A DNA stretch of 60,191 bases from Pseudomonas sp. NFACC02 (GCF_900110765.1 NZ_FOEO01000033.1:1-60191), one strand, 5' to 3'; shown: positions 1 through 9,070, counted from the stretch's first letter. The notes: generated by a model not told the origin, from the sequence alone. Program-made: numbers and translations.

Positions 1-20
1 GCCTTGCTTCTGCCTGGAAG

Positions 21-170
21 GCGTAGGAGCGTGGCTTGTCCCGCGATCTGCCGGGAACCGGCAGCAACACCGGTGCATGCAATATGTCAGGCATAGCCGC
101 GTCGTCTGGTTTTGCTACCGCTGCGCGGTAGATCGTCCGAGTGCGGCCCAGAGCAAGCGCGCTCCTACAG
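21..170. repeat. Composite REP pair with mismatched halves
   Basis: Bases 21-65 are a REP copy (GTAGGAGCGTGGCTTGTCCC... running to the hairpin GCCGG/CCGGC). Bases 131-170 are an inverted copy of a different REP subtype, with the 'gcggcccaga..caagcgcgctcctac' end that recurs at 6494-6610. Elsewhere in this window the two halves of a pair are normally of one subtype, so this one looks like a recombinant or two independent insertions. The left half and its flank closely match 33251-33330. Confidence 0.75.
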
Positions 171-179
171 GAACTGCAT

Positions 180-480
180 CAGCCTGATATTTTTGTTTCT
201 GCCGTTGCTTTTGACCTTCATACCGAGAACGTTTGGACGACACAATACGCGACTTGGGGGCAGGCTGAACGCAGGCGACGCGCAGTGGGCCGAGCGGCAG
301 GGATGCCGCGAGAGCGCTGCCAGGACATGGATGTCCGTTCAGCGCGGGCCCACGGAGCGTCGCCGAAGTGAGGGAACCCGAGGAACGAGGGCCAAGCCAG
401 GAGCAAATGGTTTTGGTTACTTTTCCCGAAAGAAAAGTGACCCGCCGGGAGGGCGCAAAGGTGAATTCGGGGCGCCCTAG
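180..480. repeat. Non-coding intergenic repeat-like block
   Basis: No convincing gene lies here, although overlapping frames are open on both strands. The stretch contains short inverted repeats (for example GGTTACTTTTC... followed by GAAAAGTGACC around 414-442). From memory it resembles a dispersed Pseudomonas intergenic element that follows REPs and ends near an 'AAAAGTGACCCGCCG' motif. That assignment is not verified. 481-641 holds only the upstream region of the next gene. Confidence 0.4.
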
Positions 481-641
481 AAAATGGATATACACCTAAA
501 CCCAGCGCCAGTGACGAATCCGCGTTACGCGAACAGTCAGATATTCACCCCATCCCAGCATCAACAACAGACCACCATAAGCGCGCTCGCGCCTACAGTA
601 ATAGGCCTGTAAACTCCCGCCATTGCTGTCTGGAGTAACTT

Positions 642-1931
642 ATGCGCGAAGAGTTGAACCAAGGCCTGATCGATTTCCTCAAGGCTTCTCCCACCCCGTT
701 TCACGCCACCGCAAGCTTGGTACAACGCCTCGAAGGCGCCGGCTATCAGCGCCTGGACGAACGGGAGCCATGGCACACCGAAGCCGGCGGCCGCTACTAC
801 GTCACCCGTAACGACTCCTCCATCGTCGCCTTCAAGCTCGGCCGCCTGTCGCCACTAATCGGCGGTATCCGCCTGGTTGGCGCGCACACTGACAGCCCGT
901 GCCTGCGCGTCAAACCGCAGCCTGAACTGCAGCGTCAGGGTTTCTGGCAACTGGGCGTCGAAGTCTACGGTGGCGCTTTGCTCGCCCCGTGGTTCGACCG
1001 CGACCTGTCTCTGGCCGGCCGTGTCACGTTCCGCCGCGACGGCAAGGTCGAAAGCCAGCTGATCGACTTCAAGCTGCCGATCGCGATCATTCCGAACCTG
1101 GCGATCCACCTCAATCGCACCGCCAACGAAGGCTGGCCGATCAACCCGCAGAACGAACTGCCGCCGATCCTCGCGCAAGTCGCCGGCGACGAGCGTGCTG
1201 ACTTCCGCGCGCTGCTGACCGACCAGCTCGCCCGTGAGCACGGCCTGAACGCCGACGTGGTGCTCGATTACGAGCTGAGTTTCTACGACACCCAAAGCGC
1301 CGCCGTCATCGGCCTCAATGGCGACTTCATCGCCGGGGCGCGACTGGACAACCTGCTGTCGTGCTTCGCCGGTCTGCAGGCGCTGCTCAATGCCGATGGC
1401 GACGAGACGTGCCTGCTGATCTGCACCGACCACGAAGAAGTCGGCTCCACCTCCGCCTGCGGCGCTGACGGCCCGATGCTGGAGCAAGTGCTGCAACGTC
1501 TGCTGCCTGAAGGCGACGACTATGTGCGCACGATCCAGAAGTCGCTGCTGATCTCTGCCGACAACGCCCACGGCGTGCACCCGAACTACGCGGAGAAGCA
1601 TGACGGCAACCACGGCCCGAAACTCAACGCCGGCCCGGTGATCAAGGTCAACACCAACCAGCGCTACGCCACCAACAGCGAAACGGCCGGGTTTTTCCGT
1701 CATCTGTGCATGGCCGAAGAAGTGCCGGTGCAGAGCTTCGTGGTTCGCACCGACATGGCCTGCGGCTCGACCATCGGTCCGATCACGGCCGGTCACTTGG
1801 GCGTGCGCACGGTCGACATCGGCTTGCCGACCTTTGCCATGCACTCGATCCGCGAACTGGCAGGCAGCCAGGACCTGGCACACCTGGTGAAGGTACTCAG
1901 CGCGTTTTACGCCAGCGCCGAGCTGCCATAG
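642..1931 (+). CDS. apeB: M18 family aminopeptidase
   Basis: This is a cytosolic metallo-aminopeptidase of peptidase family M18 (aspartyl aminopeptidase type), which removes N-terminal, usually acidic, residues from peptides. The 429-residue length is normal for the family. Metal-site motifs are visible in order: GAHTDSPCLR near residue 80, NGDFIAGARLDN near 225, DHEEVGS near 265, and the C-terminal GPITAGHLGVRTVDIGLPTFAMHS block. The ATG at 642 follows TGGAGT at a normal distance. The gene ends 14 bases before the MscS-type gene, so the two may be co-transcribed, although no functional link is evident. Confidence 0.95.
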   Translation: MREELNQGLIDFLKASPTPFHATASLVQRLEGAGYQRLDEREPWHTEAGGRYYVTRNDSSIVAFKLGRLSPLIGGIRLVGAHTDSPCLRVKPQPELQRQGFWQLGVEVYGGALLAPWFDRDLSLAGRVTFRRDGKVESQLIDFKLPIAIIPNLAIHLNRTANEGWPINPQNELPPILAQVAGDERADFRALLTDQLAREHGLNADVVLDYELSFYDTQSAAVIGLNGDFIAGARLDNLLSCFAGLQALLNADGDETCLLICTDHEEVGSTSACGADGPMLEQVLQRLLPEGDDYVRTIQKSLLISADNAHGVHPNYAEKHDGNHGPKLNAGPVIKVNTNQRYATNSETAGFFRHLCMAEEVPVQSFVVRTDMACGSTIGPITAGHLGVRTVDIGLPTFAMHSIRELAGSQDLAHLVKVLSAFYASAELP

Positions 1932-1945
1932 AGGTTGATGACCCG

Positions 1946-4135
1946 GTGACCGCCCCCTTCCGCTCCCGCACCCTGTCACGTCTGCTGCTGATTGTGATGC
2001 TGACGCTGTTTCCCTTCGCGCTGACGCAGGCCGCAGGCCTGCCCAGCCTGCTGAGCGGTCAGAAAGCCCAGCCACAGGCACAGGTGCCGCTGGGTCAGTC
2101 ACTGGACGAGGTGATTACCTCACTGGAGAACGACCAACAACGCAGCAAGCTGCTCGATGACCTGAAAAAACTCCGCGACGCCACCAGGAAAGCCCAGCCG
2201 ACGGCCGAACAGGGCGTGCTGGGTCTGATCGGCGGCACGCTGTCGGGGTTCGAGAAACAGTTCACGGGCGAAGACAGCCCTCTCAGCCGATGGGGTGAAG
2301 AGGTGTCGCTGGCCGAGCAGGAACTGATGGACCTGATGCTGCCCGCCAACCAGTGGTGGCCGATCATCTTCGGCTTTGCCGTGGTCATTGCATTGTGGAG
2401 CCTGCTGGCCGCGGCGCTGATCTGGCTCAGCCACCGGGTGCGGGTACGCTTCGGCCTGTCGGAGGAACTGCCGCAACACCCTCGCCCGTCTGACATGCTG
2501 CGCTTTGCGCTGCGCAAACTCGGCCCCTGGTTGATCGCGCTGGTCATCACGGTTTACCTGAGTTACTCCTTGCCGCCGTCACTGGGTCGCGATCTGGCGA
2601 TGGTGTTGGCTTACGCGCTGGTGGTCGGCACGCTGTTCTCGGCGATCTGCGTGATTGCGTTCTCGTTGCTCGACGGTCCGCACCGGCACCAGGCGCTGCA
2701 TATCCTGCGCCATCAGGCCTTTCGTCCACTGTGGTGGATCGGCAGCTTCGCGGCCTTCGGCGAAGCGCTGAGTGATCCACGGCTGGTCGCCAGCCTTGGC
2801 GTGCATCTGGCGCATACCGCGGCCACCTTGGCCAACGTCATGGCAGCGGTCTCCACAGGGCTGTTCATCATCCGCTTCCGTCGCCCCATCGGGCACTTGA
2901 TCCGCAATCAGCCACTGTCCCGTCGCCTCAAACGCCGGGCGCTGAGCGACACCATCGAGATTCTCGGCAGTTTCTGGTACCTGCCCGCGCTGGTGCTGGT
3001 AGGTGTCTCGCTGTTCGCCACCTTCTTTTCAGCGGGCGACACCAGCACTGCCCTGCGTCAATCGCTGATCTGCACCGTGCTGTTGGTGGTGTGCATGGTG
3101 CTCAATGGGTTGGTGCGTCGCCATTCGCAGAAACCCTCTCATGGCCACAAGCGTCATGCGCTCTATTCGGACCGCTTGAAGAGCTTCTTTTACACCGTGG
3201 TGCATCTGTTGGTCTGGCTGGTGTTCATCGAGTTGGGCCTGCGGGTCTGGGGCCTGTCGCTGATTCGTTTTTCCGAAGGCGACGGTCACGACATCAGTGT
3301 GCGCGTTGCGGGCCTTGCGACGACGCTGATGTTCGCCTGGCTGGTGTGGATTCTCGCCGACACCGCGATCCACCACGCGCTGACCCGCTCGCGCAAAGGC
3401 CTGGCGAACGCCCGCGCGCAGACCATGATGCCGTTGATCCGCAACGTGCTGTTCGTGACCATTTTCATCATTGCGGTGATCGTGGCGCTGGCCAACATGG
3501 GCATGAACGTCACGCCGTTGCTGGCGGGTGCCGGTGTCATCGGTCTGGCGATCGGCTTCGGCGCGCAGTCGCTGGTGGCCGACCTCATCACCGGCCTGTT
3601 CATCATCATCGAGGACTCGTTGGCGATTGACGATTACGTGGACGTGGGCGGACACCTGGGCACGGTCGAAGGGCTGACCATCCGCACGGTCCGGCTGCGG
3701 GACATCGACGGCATTGTCCACACCATCCCGTTCAGCGAGATCAAGAGCATCCAGAACTATTCGCGGGAGTTCGGCTACGCGATTTTCCGCATCGCCATTC
3801 CGTCGAACATGAACATCGACGACGCGCTGAAGATGATCCGCGACGTCGGCCAGAAGATGCGCACCGACCCGCTGCAACGCCGCAACATCTGGTCGCCGCT
3901 GGAGATTCAGGGTGTCGAAAGTTTCGAGTCGGGCAATGCCATCTTGCGGGCACGCTTCAAGACGGCGCCGATCAAGCAATGGGAAGTCTCCCGGGCGTTC
4001 AACCTGTCGCTCAAACGTTATCTGGATGAAGCCGGGATGGATCTGGCGACACCGCGTCTGAATGTGCAGGTCAGCACCAGCGGCGGCAGTGTCAGTGAGT
4101 TGCGCGGGAAGAAGGATGGCGCACCCGCTAACTGA
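1946..4135 (+). CDS. Large MscS-family mechanosensitive channel
   Basis: This 729-residue inner-membrane protein belongs to the small-conductance mechanosensitive channel superfamily, which releases solutes on hypo-osmotic shock. A GTG start at 1946 is preferred: it follows GAGG at 1931 and yields a signal-peptide-like start (TAPFRSRTLSRLLLIVM, ending near TQAAG). A periplasmic, partly coiled N-terminal segment is followed by about ten hydrophobic helices. The conserved pore helix and beta domain lie at about residues 520-605, with the motifs GAGVIGLAIGFGAQSLV, IIEDSLAIDDYVDV and HTIPFSEI. The extra N-terminal region resembles the large MscK/YbdG-like or DUF3772-type channels rather than minimal MscS. 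Conductance and ligand cannot be inferred. Confidence 0.9.
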   Translation: MTAPFRSRTLSRLLLIVMLTLFPFALTQAAGLPSLLSGQKAQPQAQVPLGQSLDEVITSLENDQQRSKLLDDLKKLRDATRKAQPTAEQGVLGLIGGTLSGFEKQFTGEDSPLSRWGEEVSLAEQELMDLMLPANQWWPIIFGFAVVIALWSLLAAALIWLSHRVRVRFGLSEELPQHPRPSDMLRFALRKLGPWLIALVITVYLSYSLPPSLGRDLAMVLAYALVVGTLFSAICVIAFSLLDGPHRHQALHILRHQAFRPLWWIGSFAAFGEALSDPRLVASLGVHLAHTAATLANVMAAVSTGLFIIRFRRPIGHLIRNQPLSRRLKRRALSDTIEILGSFWYLPALVLVGVSLFATFFSAGDTSTALRQSLICTVLLVVCMVLNGLVRRHSQKPSHGHKRHALYSDRLKSFFYTVVHLLVWLVFIELGLRVWGLSLIRFSEGDGHDISVRVAGLATTLMFAWLVWILADTAIHHALTRSRKGLANARAQTMMPLIRNVLFVTIFIIAVIVALANMGMNVTPLLAGAGVIGLAIGFGAQSLVADLITGLFIIIEDSLAIDDYVDVGGHLGTVEGLTIRTVRLRDIDGIVHTIPFSEIKSIQNYSREFGYAIFRIAIPSNMNIDDALKMIRDVGQKMRTDPLQRRNIWSPLEIQGVESFESGNAILRARFKTAPIKQWEVSRAFNLSLKRYLDEAGMDLATPRLNVQVSTSGGSVSELRGKKDGAPAN

Positions 4136-4149
4136 TCCATCACATAACC

Positions 4150-4258
4150 TGTGGGAGCGAGCTTGCTCGCGAAGGCGTCAAGTCAGTCAACATCACCTGA
4201 ACCACCGCATTCATCCGAAATGCGGCCCATGCCCTCGTAACCGGCGACGTCTCCTGCA
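4150..4258. repeat. REP element pair (GTGGGAGCGAGCTTGCTCGCGAA type)
   Basis: A short internal hairpin (GCGAGCttGCTCGC) sits next to the 'GTGGGAGC' end. A degenerate inverted partner (CGTCTCCTGC) ends near 4257. It fills the gap between the convergent mscS-like and GntR genes and may act as their transcription boundary. Confidence 0.7.
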
Positions 4259-4306
4259 ATGACTGCGGCGAGTCAGGCACTGATGATCAGGTCAGCAGGA
4301 CGCGTC

Positions 4307-5026
4307 TCAAACGTCCGCCACCACCGCGCTCACATGAATCGCATCGTGCCGCCAATACTCCAGGTCGCAATCGATCAGCCTGCCGCGCTGATCGTGGTTG
4401 ACCCTGGCAATGCGCAAGCCGGGGCTGCCGATCGAGACTTTCAATGCCGCCGCCGCGTCCATTGGCAGGGCCGTGGGCACCATTTCGAAACGCACTTGAC
4501 CATAGCGAATGCCGTAGTGAGTGGCGTACAGCTCGGTAAGTGACTGGTTGAGGTCGAAATCCAGAATCTGCGGGAAATACTCGGGGTTCAGGTAATGCTC
4601 GACGTACAGCACCAGTCGCTCATCGATGCGCCGCGCACGGCAGATCTGGATCACGCTGGACAATGCCGGAAGCAGAAGCAATCCACAGATCGCCGCAGAC
4701 GCCGGTTGAAGCCGAGCGGAAATCACCTGGGTCGCGGGCACACGGCCTTGCGCCTGTACCATCGCGTGGAAGTGGCTGCGGCGCATCAGGTCATAGGCCA
4801 GCCGGGGCGGCGAGATGAACCAGCCACGGCGCTCCTCGCGATAGATCAGCCCCTGAGCCTCCAGTTGCACCAGCGCCTCACGCAAGGTAATGCGCGTGGT
4901 GTCGAATACTTCACTAAGCTTGCGTTCAGCAGGCAGTTTGCTACCTGGCAGCAACAAACCATGCTCGATCTGCTCCTGCAGGGCATTACAGATGGTCGTC
5001 ACCGCTCGTGGCACATCCTGGCGCAT
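4307..5026 (-). CDS. GntR-family regulator with UTRA ligand domain
   Basis: This is a transcription repressor of the GntR/HutC (UTRA) subfamily, 239 residues. A winged helix occupies about residues 1-75, with the family signature around KLPAERKLSEVFDTTRITLREAL. A UTRA effector domain follows from about residue 95 to the end. The start ATG at 5026 gives the usual HutC-type length; the frame is open further upstream but without a better start. It faces the ABC importer operon beginning at 5411. A CTGGACTAGACCAG site 13 bases upstream of its start suggests autoregulation. The PhnF branch of this family controls phosphonate or phosphate-ester uptake, which fits the neighbours. The ligand is inferred, not shown. 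Confidence 0.88.
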   Translation of the reverse strand: MRQDVPRAVTTICNALQEQIEHGLLLPGSKLPAERKLSEVFDTTRITLREALVQLEAQGLIYREERRGWFISPPRLAYDLMRRSHFHAMVQAQGRVPATQVISARLQPASAAICGLLLLPALSSVIQICRARRIDERLVLYVEHYLNPEYFPQILDFDLNQSLTELYATHYGIRYGQVRFEMVPTALPMDAAAALKVSIGSPGLRIARVNHDQRGRLIDCDLEYWRHDAIHVSAVVADV

Positions 5027-5038
5027 TGCGTTACCTAT

Positions 5039-5052
5039 CTGGACTAGACCAG
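5039..5052. promoter_or_regulatory. Candidate UTRA regulator operator 1
   Basis: The near-palindrome CTGGACTAGACCAG lies directly upstream of the GntR gene. It resembles the TGGTnTAGACCA-type site reported for PhnF-like regulators, and shares CTAGACCA with operator 2. Confidence 0.5.
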
Positions 5053-5316
5053 CGCTAAATGGGGGCAGGTTCCACAGCTTGATGGCCCGTTTCAGTGCTC
5101 TAGAGCCTAGGCAGCGTAGATGACTGTTACATGACAATCCAGCGCGATCCATGTCGAAAACCGGCCTGGAAAAACACATTAGGCGTTTTATATCAGTGAG
5201 TTGGCCATGGTCTACGCTTACCCCACAGCCATACCCTGTACTTGTGCTTACCCCAGCAAAAGTCGGTCCATACACGAAAGTGTCATGACACTGGCTTAAC
5301 TTGGCTCAGGTATTGC

Positions 5317-5328
5317 TGATCTAGACCA
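5317..5328. promoter_or_regulatory. Candidate UTRA regulator operator 2
   Basis: TGATCTAGACCA lies 82 bases upstream of the binding-protein ATG, where it could block the operon promoter. It shares the eight bases CTAGACCA with the site at 5039-5052. The rest of 5053-5410 is the divergent promoter region, in which I could not pick a convincing -35/-10 pair. Confidence 0.5.
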
Positions 5329-5410
5329 ATGCACCAGACATTCCAACCCGCAACGAGCATTTCACCGCCCTTTCAATAAAACGTCGTGAAGTGCACCAAA
5401 GGAGCTTCGA

Positions 5411-6475
5411 ATGAAACACCTTTTGCTGGCATCACTCCTGGGTTCGGCCATCGCGCTGAGCACCTCGGCCATGGCCGCCGACTCCGTCAAAGATCTGGAA
5501 GCGGCCGCGAAAGCCGAAGGCGCGGTCAACAGCGTGGGCATGCCCGACGACTGGGCGAACTGGAAAGGCACCTGGACCGACCTCACCGCCAAGTACGGCC
5601 TGGTGCACATGGACACCGACATGAGTTCGGCGCAGGAAGTGGCCAAGTTCGATGCGGAAAAAGACAACGCCAGCGCTGACATCGGTGACGTGGGTGCCGC
5701 TTTCGGCCCCATCGCCGTGGCCAAGGGCGTGACCCAGCCTTACAAACCGACCACCTGGGATCAGGTCCCCGACTGGGCGAAGGACAAGGATGGTCACTGG
5801 GCACTGGCCTACACCGGCACCATCGCCTTCATCGTCAACAAGAAGCTGCTGCACGGCTCCGATGTGCCGAAATCCTGGGCTGACCTGAAGACCGGTAAAT
5901 ACAAAGTCACCATCGGCGACGTGAGTACCGCGGCGCAAGCGGCCAACGGCGTGCTGGCAGCGGCGATTGCGATGAAAGGTGACGAAACCAACATTGCTCC
6001 AGGCCTGCAGCTGTTTACCGAACTGGCCAAGCAGAAACGCCTGGGCATCAATAACCCGACCATCCAGACCATGGAAAAAGGCGAAGTGGAAGTCGGCGTG
6101 GTATGGGACTTCAACGGCCTGAGCTACAAGGCCAAGATGGCCAACCCGGACGATTACGTCGTGCTGATCCCGTCTGACGGCTCAGTGATTTCGGGTTACA
6201 CCACCATCATCAACAAATACGCCAAACACCCGAACGCCGCCAAGCTGACACGCGAGTACATCTTCAGCGACGCTGGTCAGATCAACCTGGCCAACGGCAA
6301 TGCCCGCCCGATCCGTGCCGAACACCTGAAGCTGCCGCCGGAAGTTCAGGCCAAACTGCTGCCTAACGAGCAGTACAAGAACGTGACGCCCATCAAAGAC
6401 GCCGCGGCCTGGGAAAAAACCTCGAAAGCCCTGCCTCAGCAGTGGAACGAGCAAGTCATTGTAGAAATGCAGTAA
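5411..6475 (+). CDS. ABC importer periplasmic binding protein (operon gene 1)
   Basis: This is the solute-binding protein of the importer encoded at 7443-10060, 354 residues. The Sec signal peptide MKHLLLASLLGSAIALSTSA ends at AMA-A near residue 23. The mature part reads as a bacterial extracellular solute-binding fold of the iron/polyamine/phosphonate-type cluster (motifs GDVGAAFGP, YTGTIAFIVNKK, PKSWADLKTGKYKV, VVWDFNGLSYK). AAAGGAGC precedes the ATG at 5411. A REP pair separates it from the next gene, an arrangement that could favour higher expression of the binding protein than of the membrane parts. Substrate is inferred from context: a phosphate ester or phosphonate. Confidence 0.88.
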   Translation: MKHLLLASLLGSAIALSTSAMAADSVKDLEAAAKAEGAVNSVGMPDDWANWKGTWTDLTAKYGLVHMDTDMSSAQEVAKFDAEKDNASADIGDVGAAFGPIAVAKGVTQPYKPTTWDQVPDWAKDKDGHWALAYTGTIAFIVNKKLLHGSDVPKSWADLKTGKYKVTIGDVSTAAQAANGVLAAAIAMKGDETNIAPGLQLFTELAKQKRLGINNPTIQTMEKGEVEVGVVWDFNGLSYKAKMANPDDYVVLIPSDGSVISGYTTIINKYAKHPNAAKLTREYIFSDAGQINLANGNARPIRAEHLKLPPEVQAKLLPNEQYKNVTPIKDAAAWEKTSKALPQQWNEQVIVEMQ

Positions 6476-6493
6476 ACAAACTGCGCGCCCTTT

Positions 6494-6610
6494 TGTAGGA
6501 GCGCGCTTGGTCTGGGCCGCATCCGGACGATTGCGGTATGAATGTGACAGCCATTTTGACTGACACACCGCGATCGTCCGGATGCGGCCCAGACCAAGCG
6601 CGCTCCTACA
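6494..6610. repeat. REP pair with perfect 38-bp inverted arms
   Basis: The arms at 6494-6531 and 6573-6610 are exact reverse complements and enclose a 41-base loop. It lies inside the importer operon, between the binding-protein and phosphodiesterase genes. In the RNA it would form a very stable hairpin, able to protect the upstream message or attenuate downstream expression. Confidence 0.9.
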
Positions 6611-6639
6611 GATTGTGCTGTCAACCTCGCGGAGAGGCC

Positions 6640-7446
6640 ATGAAACACAATGTGATTCTGATCCTGCTGGACGGCCTGAGTTACAGCGTGGCGCAGCATG
6701 CAATGGGGCATTTGCTGGCGTATCGGAACGCAGGCCGCGCCGCGTTGTACAAGCTCGAATGCGAACTGCCGGCGCTTTCCCGACCGCTATACGAATGCAT
6801 CCTGACGGGTGTCGCCCCCATCGACAGCGGCATTGTGCACAACCATGTTTCACGGCTGTCCAACCAGCGCAGCGTGTTTCACTACGCCGCCGCAGCGGGT
6901 CTGACCACGTCCGCCGCCGCTTATCACTGGGTCAGCGAGCTGTATAACCGCAGCCCGTTCATCGCCAGCCGCGACCGCCACATCGACGACGCCAACCTGC
7001 CGATCCAGCACGGTCATTTTTATTACGTCGATCACTACCCCGACTCTCACCTGTTCGACGATGCCGAGCATCTGCGAACGGCGCATCAGCCGAACTTCCT
7101 GTTCATCCACCCGATGAACATCGATGACGCCGGCCACAAACACGGCCTCGATACGCCGCAATACCGCAACAGCGCGCGCTCGGCCGACGTCATCCTCGCC
7201 GACTACCTGCAGCGCTGGCTGGACGCCGGGTATCAGGTGCTGGTCACCGCTGACCATGGCATGAACAACGACCGCTCGCACAACGGCACCCTGCCCGAGG
7301 AGCGTGAGGTGCCGCTGTTCGTGATCGGCGATGCCTTCAGCCTCGATCCCGGCGCGTCGCCCAGACAGACCGATATCTGCGGGACGGTTTGCGAGCTGCT
7401 CGGCGTGCCCCACGACAAACCTGTCTGCAGAGAGGTACTCAAGTGA
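6640..7446 (+). CDS. Alkaline phosphatase superfamily phosphodiesterase (NPP-like)
   Basis: This is a 268-residue hydrolase of the nucleotide pyrophosphatase/phosphodiesterase branch of the alkaline phosphatase superfamily. Metal and nucleophile motifs are visible: ILLDGLS near residue 8, LPALSRPLYECILTG near 45-60 (the Ser in the family's Thr/Ser nucleophile position), NIDDAGHKHG near 165, and TADHGMNND near 205. No signal peptide is seen, so it should act in the cytoplasm on the imported substrate. GGAGAGG precedes the ATG at 6640. Earlier in-frame starts fall inside the REP element and are rejected. Its stop overlaps the permease start (GTGA), indicating translational coupling. Confidence 0.85.
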   Translation: MKHNVILILLDGLSYSVAQHAMGHLLAYRNAGRAALYKLECELPALSRPLYECILTGVAPIDSGIVHNHVSRLSNQRSVFHYAAAAGLTTSAAAYHWVSELYNRSPFIASRDRHIDDANLPIQHGHFYYVDHYPDSHLFDDAEHLRTAHQPNFLFIHPMNIDDAGHKHGLDTPQYRNSARSADVILADYLQRWLDAGYQVLVTADHGMNNDRSHNGTLPEEREVPLFVIGDAFSLDPGASPRQTDICGTVCELLGVPHDKPVCREVLK

Positions 7447-8285
7447 ATTCACAGAGTCGCGGCAAATGGCTGGGCCTGTTGTGTCTGGTGCCCTTTGCCC
7501 TGTTCTTCATCGCGTTCCAGATCGCGCCGCTGGCCTGGGTTGCCATCAACAGCCTGTATTCGGACGCGGGCTGGGGGGTGGACAACTTCATAAAAGCCTT
7601 CAACTCGCGTTTCTACCGACAGGCCATGCAGTACAGCCTGGAGATCAGTTTCTGGTCGAGCCTGATCGGTATCATCATCGCCATTCTCGGCAGTTATTCG
7701 TTGCGCAAGGTGCCGTCGCGGCTGCGTGACTTCGTCAGCGCTTTCGCCAACATGACCAGTAACTTCTCCGGCGTACCGCTGGCGTTCGCGTTCATCATCC
7801 TGCTGGGATTCAACGGCGCGCTGACGCTGATTCTGAAGCAGGCCGGCATCATCGATGACTTCAACCTGTACTCGAAAACCGGGCTGATCATCCTCTACAC
7901 CTATTTTCAGATTCCGCTCGGCGTGCTGCTGCTTTACCCCGCGTTCGACGCACTGCGCGAAGACTGGCGCGAATCGGCTTCTCTGCTGGGCGCCAGCACC
8001 TGGGATTTCTGGCGGCACATCGGCGTCCCGGTGCTGACGCCCGCACTGCTCGGGACCTTCGTGATCCTGCTGGCCAACGCCCTGGGTGCTTACGCGACCG
8101 TGTACGCGCTGACCACCGGCAACTTCAACGTGCTGCCGATCCGCATTGCCGCCATGGTCGCAGGCGATATCACCCTGGACCCGAACATGGCCAGTGCCCT
8201 GGCGATGATTCTGGTCGGCATGATGACCCTGGTGACCATCGTTCATCAGTGGCTGTTGAAGAGGAGCTACCATGTCTCGCGTTGA
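7443..8285 (+). CDS. ABC importer permease 1
   Basis: This is an inner-membrane permease of the binding-protein-dependent type, 280 residues, with about six transmembrane helices. The cytoplasmic EAA loop is visible as DWRESASLLGASTWDFWRHI, near residues 177-196. A GTG start at 7443 is chosen because it overlaps the upstream TGA by four bases and is preceded by GAGAGG. Its 3' end overlaps the next permease by 14 bases. It pairs with that permease to form the membrane channel. Confidence 0.9.
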   Translation: MNSQSRGKWLGLLCLVPFALFFIAFQIAPLAWVAINSLYSDAGWGVDNFIKAFNSRFYRQAMQYSLEISFWSSLIGIIIAILGSYSLRKVPSRLRDFVSAFANMTSNFSGVPLAFAFIILLGFNGALTLILKQAGIIDDFNLYSKTGLIILYTYFQIPLGVLLLYPAFDALREDWRESASLLGASTWDFWRHIGVPVLTPALLGTFVILLANALGAYATVYALTTGNFNVLPIRIAAMVAGDITLDPNMASALAMILVGMMTLVTIVHQWLLKRSYHVSR

Positions 8286-9069
8286 ACGTGGCCCGGCCGG
8301 GCTCTACCACCGCGTGGTGGTGTACATCCTGTTTCTGATCCTGCTCGCGCCGCTGCTGGGCACCTTTGTCTACTCGATCGCGACCAGTTGGTCGGCGACT
8401 ATTTTGCCCGCAGGCTTCACCTACAAATGGTACGTGGCGCTGTGGAGCGACCCACGCTTCTTGATGGCGTTCGCTCAGTCGCTGCTGGTGTGTGTCGGCG
8501 CACTGATTCTGTCAGTGGTGCTGATCCTGCCGCTGTTGTTCGTGGTGCATTACCACTTTCCGAAACTCGACGCGCTGATGAACATCCTGATCCTGCTGCC
8601 CTTCGCCGTGCCGCCGGTGGTGTCGTCGGTCGGACTGTTGCAGCTCTACGGTTCTGGGCCTCTGGCGATGGTCGGCACACCGTGGATCCTGATCGGTTGC
8701 TACTTCACCATCGCCCTGCCCTTCATGTATCGAGCGATCACCAACAACCTGCAGGCGATCAACCTGGTCGACCTGATGGACGCCGCTCAGTTGCTCGGCG
8801 CCAGCACCTTTCAGGCGGCGTTTCTGGTGGTGCTGCCCAATCTGCGCAAGGGTCTGATGATTGCGCTGCTGTTGTCGTTCTCCTTCCTGTTCGGTGAGTT
8901 CGTGTTCGCCAACCTGCTGGTCGGCACGCGCTACGAAACGCTGCAGGTGTACCTGAACAACATGCGCAACAGCAGCGGCCACTTCAACAGCGCGTTGGTG
9001 ATCTCTTATTTCTTCTTCGTATTGCTGCTGACCTGGGCGGCCAATCGACTCAACAAGGACAAAGACTGA
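8272..9069 (+). CDS. ABC importer permease 2
   Basis: This is the second membrane subunit of the importer, 265 residues with six predicted helices. The EAA-type loop LVDLMDAAQLLGASTFQAAF sits near residues 165-184. GAGGAG lies just before the ATG at 8272. The start is inside the end of permease 1, and the stop is one base from the ATPase ATG, so the four transport genes are translated as a tight block. Confidence 0.9.
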   Translation: MSRVERGPAGLYHRVVVYILFLILLAPLLGTFVYSIATSWSATILPAGFTYKWYVALWSDPRFLMAFAQSLLVCVGALILSVVLILPLLFVVHYHFPKLDALMNILILLPFAVPPVVSSVGLLQLYGSGPLAMVGTPWILIGCYFTIALPFMYRAITNNLQAINLVDLMDAAQLLGASTFQAAFLVVLPNLRKGLMIALLLSFSFLFGEFVFANLLVGTRYETLQVYLNNMRNSSGHFNSALVISYFFFVLLLTWAANRLNKDKD

Positions 9070-9070
9070 T

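Noticed and set aside
112..495. Overlapping open frames on both strands near the left edge
   Set aside because: They lie in repeat DNA and have no ribosome site or domain; the sequence looks like dispersed intergenic repeat.
855..2102. Minus-strand open frame of 415 codons
   Set aside because: Antisense shadow of the aminopeptidase gene; the translation is low-complexity Val/Gln/Arg with no recognisable domain.
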